From an uncultured Prevotella sp. (GTDB taxonomy: Bacteria > Bacteroidota > Bacteroidia > Bacteroidales > Bacteroidaceae): a stretch of 24,861 bases of DNA. This document shows positions 21,999-24,861 of the stretch, one piece after another; the first letter of the stretch is position 1; every line of letters starts with the position of its first letter. Where the stretch lies: assembly GCA_900553595.1 (NCBI GenBank), contig USEC01000030.1, positions 1 through 24,861 on the forward strand, read 5' to 3'. The translations under genes and the position numbers were made by a program. The notes below the pieces were generated by a model. The model worked only from the letters and a program-made list of their open reading frames with translations, did not search any database and was not told where the DNA came from.

Positions 21999-24113
21999 TC
22001 AGAATTCGGCACGGAACGTGGAAGCGGGGAGTCCGTCGGCATTCACCATATTGGCTCGTGTGAACGGTTGCCAGGCATAGCGCACGAAATGCGGAGTGCG
22101 AACTTTGTCGGACGAAAGACGCACCTTGCCGCCCGATATTTCAGCCTCGGCAGGATAGAACAAGCCGTCTGTTTCAGCCACTTCGAAGCATCGGAGGGGG
22201 TTGCCGTCGCTTGTGGTCAGACCATCTGCATAGTCAAACTCCACAACGGCGGTACTGCCTTCACGCCATGCCCTGCTGAACAATGGACCGGAAGGCACAA
22301 CCTTTCTGGCGTAGGTCTTGCACAAAGCCCAGCGAGCAAGACGCTCACCCACTTCAAGTTTATGCGTGGGATGCACATCAAGCGAGTCGCCGACATCAGA
22401 AGATACCGCCATGCCTAAACCCGGCAACTGGCGCATCAAGCGCAACTGACTGTCGCGGAACCACGGCCATGACGGGCGGTTGAGACTGGAAAGCTGCACG
22501 AAATAGAACGGCATTTCCTCGTTTTTCATATTCGTGCGCCATGAATCCACAAGGAGTTTGAAGAGTCGTTCGTGCGCTTCCATATTGTGCGCATTCGATT
22601 CTCCTTGATACCACACCACACCTTTCACCCTATATTGTAGCAACGGCAGCATGCCGCTTTCATACAGATAGCACGGTTCGTAGGGATGACGCGCTGCCGC
22701 TCCACCTGCATTCGAGATGTTCTTTGCTGCACGCTCCCTCACCCACTGCTGGATAAAATCGTTATGCAGCCAGTCGTTCAAGATTGCCGGGAAACGTGTT
22801 TCAAGTGTATTGCGGTCTATCCACGCCTCTGTGGGTGCTCCACCTACGGCATTGCACACAAGTCCGACGGGGACTTGCAGGCTGTCGCGAAGCATCTTGC
22901 CGAAATAATAAGCCACAGCCGAGAACTGTCCGGCTGTTTCAGGAGTAGCTCCATGCCATGAGGTTGGTGCAAAATACTGCAAATGGTTGAGCGAATCGAT
23001 AGCGGAAAGAGGCCATGCCACATCGTTTGTCTGCCAATTCGCCTTCATGTCGAAGAAACGCAAATCGGCATCGGAAACATTGGGAATATCCATTGCGGCA
23101 GTGGCTGCCTGTTGAAGGGTAAACGCCATGTTCGACTGTCCGGAACACAGCCACACCTCGCCGACGGCAACATCACGGAACACTTTCTTAGTCTTGTCCG
23201 ATTCTACCACCAGAATCTGGTTGCGTGTCGCCTTCATGGGCTGGAGGGTAACGCTCCATTCACCACGGTTATTTGCTACAGTCTGCACCTTTTGTCCTGC
23301 GAACATCACCGTCACTTTCCTGCCGGCATCAGCCTTACCATGAATATCCAACGGGACTTCACGTTGCAGCACCATACCGTCGGTATAAATTTCAGCCATC
23401 TGCAAGCCGCCATAATCGCCCGTTATACCACCATACACCGTGCGGGCAAGAATACCGGCACCCTCCGCATTGGGATGAATCGCATCGGGAAGAAGATTCG
23501 GATAAGGATAAAGGGGAGCATGGAAATCAACGAGTTCCGCACCGCTCACCTTGGCAACGGTTTCTATCGCCTGCTGAATTTCCGTATGCCAAAGTTTGGT
23601 TCCGGAAATGAAACGCGGATGGCGATGCGCTATCGGCGTCATCCGCGCTATGATAAAACGGGCATTATGATTGACGCTGCGAAGTGAATCGATAAGAGCA
23701 AGATAGTCCGTCACGAACTCATCACGATAGTTCGGCCAGTTTCGCGGGTCTGTGTCATTGATACCTAAATGTATGACTACAATGTCGCCCTTGAACCGCA
23801 TAGCTTCTTTGAACTCATTCTGCTCAAAATACGGACGGTGACCATGGCGCAACAAAGTGGCACCGGGTTTTCCGAAGTTGCCCACTACATATTTGTCGCC
23901 GAGCATCTTCTGCAACTGCACGGGATAAGAGAAATGCTCTCTGTCCTCAATGCCCGTACCGTATGTTATGCTGTTGCCCACACAAGCCACACGAATCGTG
24001 GGTTTGTTCTGCGGTTTTGCATGAACGGCAGAACAAGAGAAAAGCCACAACAATGCAAGCAGAATAGGACCATGCTTTGCCTTTCTAAAAAACGAATCCA
24101 TAATAAAGGTCAT
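21999..24113 (-). CDS. Two-domain SGNH hydrolase / sialate O-acetylesterase
   Basis: The protein has 704 residues (700 if the second ATG at 24101 is used) with an N-terminal signal (about 14-32). LFSC inside it could be a weak lipobox. Two esterase domains follow. The first is GDSL-type: GNSIT (Ser48), GKPG (81-84), GIND (117-120), and DAIHPN (Asp210, His213). The second is of the sialate O-acetylesterase family: CSGQSNM (Ser327), WYQGESN (about 497) and HPTHKLEVGERLA (about 590). Both catalytic sets look complete. Tannerella forsythia NanS, which removes acetyl groups from sialic acid so that sialidase can act, is also described as having two such domains. A YhcH/NanQ-like gene 32 nt upstream fits a sialic-acid role, but other O-acetylated sugars are possible. 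Confidence 0.9.
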   Translation of the reverse strand: MTFIMDSFFRKAKHGPILLALLWLFSCSAVHAKPQNKPTIRVACVGNSITYGTGIEDREHFSYPVQLQKMLGDKYVVGNFGKPGATLLRHGHRPYFEQNEFKEAMRFKGDIVVIHLGINDTDPRNWPNYRDEFVTDYLALIDSLRSVNHNARFIIARMTPIAHRHPRFISGTKLWHTEIQQAIETVAKVSGAELVDFHAPLYPYPNLLPDAIHPNAEGAGILARTVYGGITGDYGGLQMAEIYTDGMVLQREVPLDIHGKADAGRKVTVMFAGQKVQTVANNRGEWSVTLQPMKATRNQILVVESDKTKKVFRDVAVGEVWLCSGQSNMAFTLQQAATAAMDIPNVSDADLRFFDMKANWQTNDVAWPLSAIDSLNHLQYFAPTSWHGATPETAGQFSAVAYYFGKMLRDSLQVPVGLVCNAVGGAPTEAWIDRNTLETRFPAILNDWLHNDFIQQWVRERAAKNISNAGGAAARHPYEPCYLYESGMLPLLQYRVKGVVWYQGESNAHNMEAHERLFKLLVDSWRTNMKNEEMPFYFVQLSSLNRPSWPWFRDSQLRLMRQLPGLGMAVSSDVGDSLDVHPTHKLEVGERLARWALCKTYARKVVPSGPLFSRAWREGSTAVVEFDYADGLTTSDGNPLRCFEVAETDGLFYPAEAEISGGKVRLSSDKVRTPHFVRYAWQPFTRANMVNADGLPASTFRAEF

Positions 24114-24145
24114 TTTGTCAAGGTGAGTATTTATGAGAAAGACGG

Positions 24146-24592
24146 TTATATTTTCACTTTGATGATAAGTTTTCTTATCTTTCCTTCACCGATGACCGGT
24201 GCATGGGCATCCTCCGGCCATACTATCAGAATCTGCCCAGATTGCATCTTGAAATAAGTTGCAGCCTGCTCCTCATAAAGGGCACAGTCTTCATCCTCAT
24301 TGTAAGATTTAATCTCGTTACGGCAATCAGACAGAGGTTTCCACCCTACGGTCTCTTCACCTTCAAGCAACACATGAATGTCAATGTACTTACGATGAAC
24401 CTCAAGCACCTGCTTCTCGGCCTTCACACACTCCGGATTGCTGTTGTTGATAAAGAGTGCATCGCCCTCTACTTCGATTCGCCCCAAAGGAGCATCAAGC
24501 AGATTGTGGCTCTTCACATAATCAAAAGCTTTCTTGAATAAAGGATGCAGCACTTCAAATCTGCCACAATCCTGCAAAGTAGATAATATCAT
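24146..24592 (-). CDS. YhcH/YjgK/YiaL (NanQ)-family protein
   Basis: The protein has 148 residues, the family's usual length, without a signal peptide. The cupin-like beta-barrel motifs are present: NPECVKAEKQVLEVHRKYID, IHVLLEGEETVGW, then PEDAHAPVIGEG and KLIIKVKI at the C-terminus. The conserved Glu, His and Asp residues of the EVHRKYIDIH motif are the likely metal/active-site ligands. E. coli NanQ (YhcH) speeds the anomeric conversion of N-acetylneuraminate, and other members act on different sugars. The gene sits 32 nt upstream of the sialate O-acetylesterase gene on the same strand, which favours a NanQ-like role here (inference). Confidence 0.88.
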   Translation of the reverse strand: MILSTLQDCGRFEVLHPLFKKAFDYVKSHNLLDAPLGRIEVEGDALFINNSNPECVKAEKQVLEVHRKYIDIHVLLEGEETVGWKPLSDCRNEIKSYNEDEDCALYEEQAATYFKMQSGQILIVWPEDAHAPVIGEGKIRKLIIKVKI

Positions 24593-24641
24593 AAGTTATC
24601 AGATTAGATAATTGAACATTAGTCCGTCAGTAAAATCTATA

Positions 24642-24649
24642 CAAAGGTA
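24642..24649 (-). promoter_or_regulatory. Probable -7 element of the NanQ-like/esterase operon
   Basis: TACCTTTG on the minus strand, 49 nt upstream of the start codon, is an exact TAnnTTTG match. The -33 element is not clear. Confidence 0.5.
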
Positions 24650-24760
24650 ATGATTTTTTCGTAAACACACGCAGTTGGTAATTCATAAATCATAATGGCC
24701 CGACCTTTCTCTGTAGCCAGACAAAAAACTCGGAAAGCAAGAATAATGAATCACCGGGCA

Positions 24761-24791
24761 GTGTTGCCGAGCGGGGACGCTCGACCTCCTA
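24761..24791. repeat. REP-like palindrome copy, right end
   Basis: GTGTTGCCGAGCGGGGACGC followed by TCGACCTCCTA matches the arm at 13600-13629 except for one substitution and one inserted G. The hairpin arms (CGAGCG and CGCTCG) are kept. It lies between the NanQ-like operon promoter and the terminator at the right edge. Confidence 0.7.
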
Positions 24792-24816
24792 TCGATTTTT
24801 TTTCGTTTACGGGCAC

Positions 24817-24854
24817 AAAAAAAAGGTCTCCAAAGTCATTTGACTCTGAAGACC
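24817..24854 (-). terminator. Terminator of a minus-strand gene beyond the right edge
   Basis: GGTCT (24825-24829) pairs with AGACC (24850-24854), with an inner AGTC/GACT stem. Read on the minus strand, eight T residues (24824-24817) follow. The gene it ends lies outside the window, so the NanQ-like gene probably starts its own transcript. Confidence 0.85.
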
Positions 24855-24861
24855 CTGATAA

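Overview
The window looks like chromosomal DNA of a member of the Bacteroidales, most likely Prevotellaceae. Three observations support this. The tmRNA tag reads GENNYALAA. Several intergenic regions carry the Bacteroidales -33/-7 promoter type (TTTG, about 20 nt, TAnnTTTG). The gene families (SLBB-repeat polysaccharide exporter, EpsG polymerase, CotH with a short C-terminal tail, GGGtGRT protein, two-domain sialate O-acetylesterase) are typical of the group. The genus is inference; no 16S or marker comparison was possible.

Layout. (1) 0.1-0.36 kb and 13.18-13.37 kb hold two inverted copies of one intergenic repeat. (2) 0.5-8.2 kb, minus strand, is a six-gene capsule/exopolysaccharide operon: sugar-phosphate transferase, SLBB exporter, Wzz-like protein, flippase, EpsG-type polymerase, hexapeptide acyltransferase. 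It contains no glycosyltransferase. (3) 8.3-10.3 kb, minus strand, is a two-gene unit: tcdA, then a secreted metallophosphoesterase. (4) A small conserved-looking protein (minus) lies divergent from a secreted CotH-family protein (plus). (5) ssrA (tmRNA) and its terminator. (6) A repeat-rich stretch, a second flippase (13.7-15.2 kb, plus), then more inverted repeats. (7) An MgtC/SapB-family membrane protein (minus), preceded by what looks like an independent small RNA or attenuated leader at 16.65-16.88 kb. (8) An AT-rich type II restriction-modification pair (17.4-19.9 kb, plus), with a cluster of hairpins directly upstream. (9) A two-gene operon (minus) of a NifU-like Fe-S scaffold homologue and a GGGtGRT protein, of unknown function. 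(10) A YhcH/NanQ-family protein and a two-domain SGNH/sialate O-acetylesterase (minus), probably for host-glycan sialic acid use. The window ends in the terminator of a minus-strand gene lying beyond the right edge.

How the genes work together. The operon in (2) supplies the membrane and export machinery of a Wzx/Wzy-type surface polysaccharide, but the sugar-adding enzymes must be encoded elsewhere. The second flippase may serve a different glycan. The R-M pair is a compact defence module, probably acquired by transfer. Candidates for something undescribed are the NifU-like/GGGtGRT pair, the 16.65-16.88 kb RNA, and the families of palindromic and inverted repeats around 0.1-0.36, 13.2-13.6, 15.2-15.6, 17.2 and 24.8 kb.
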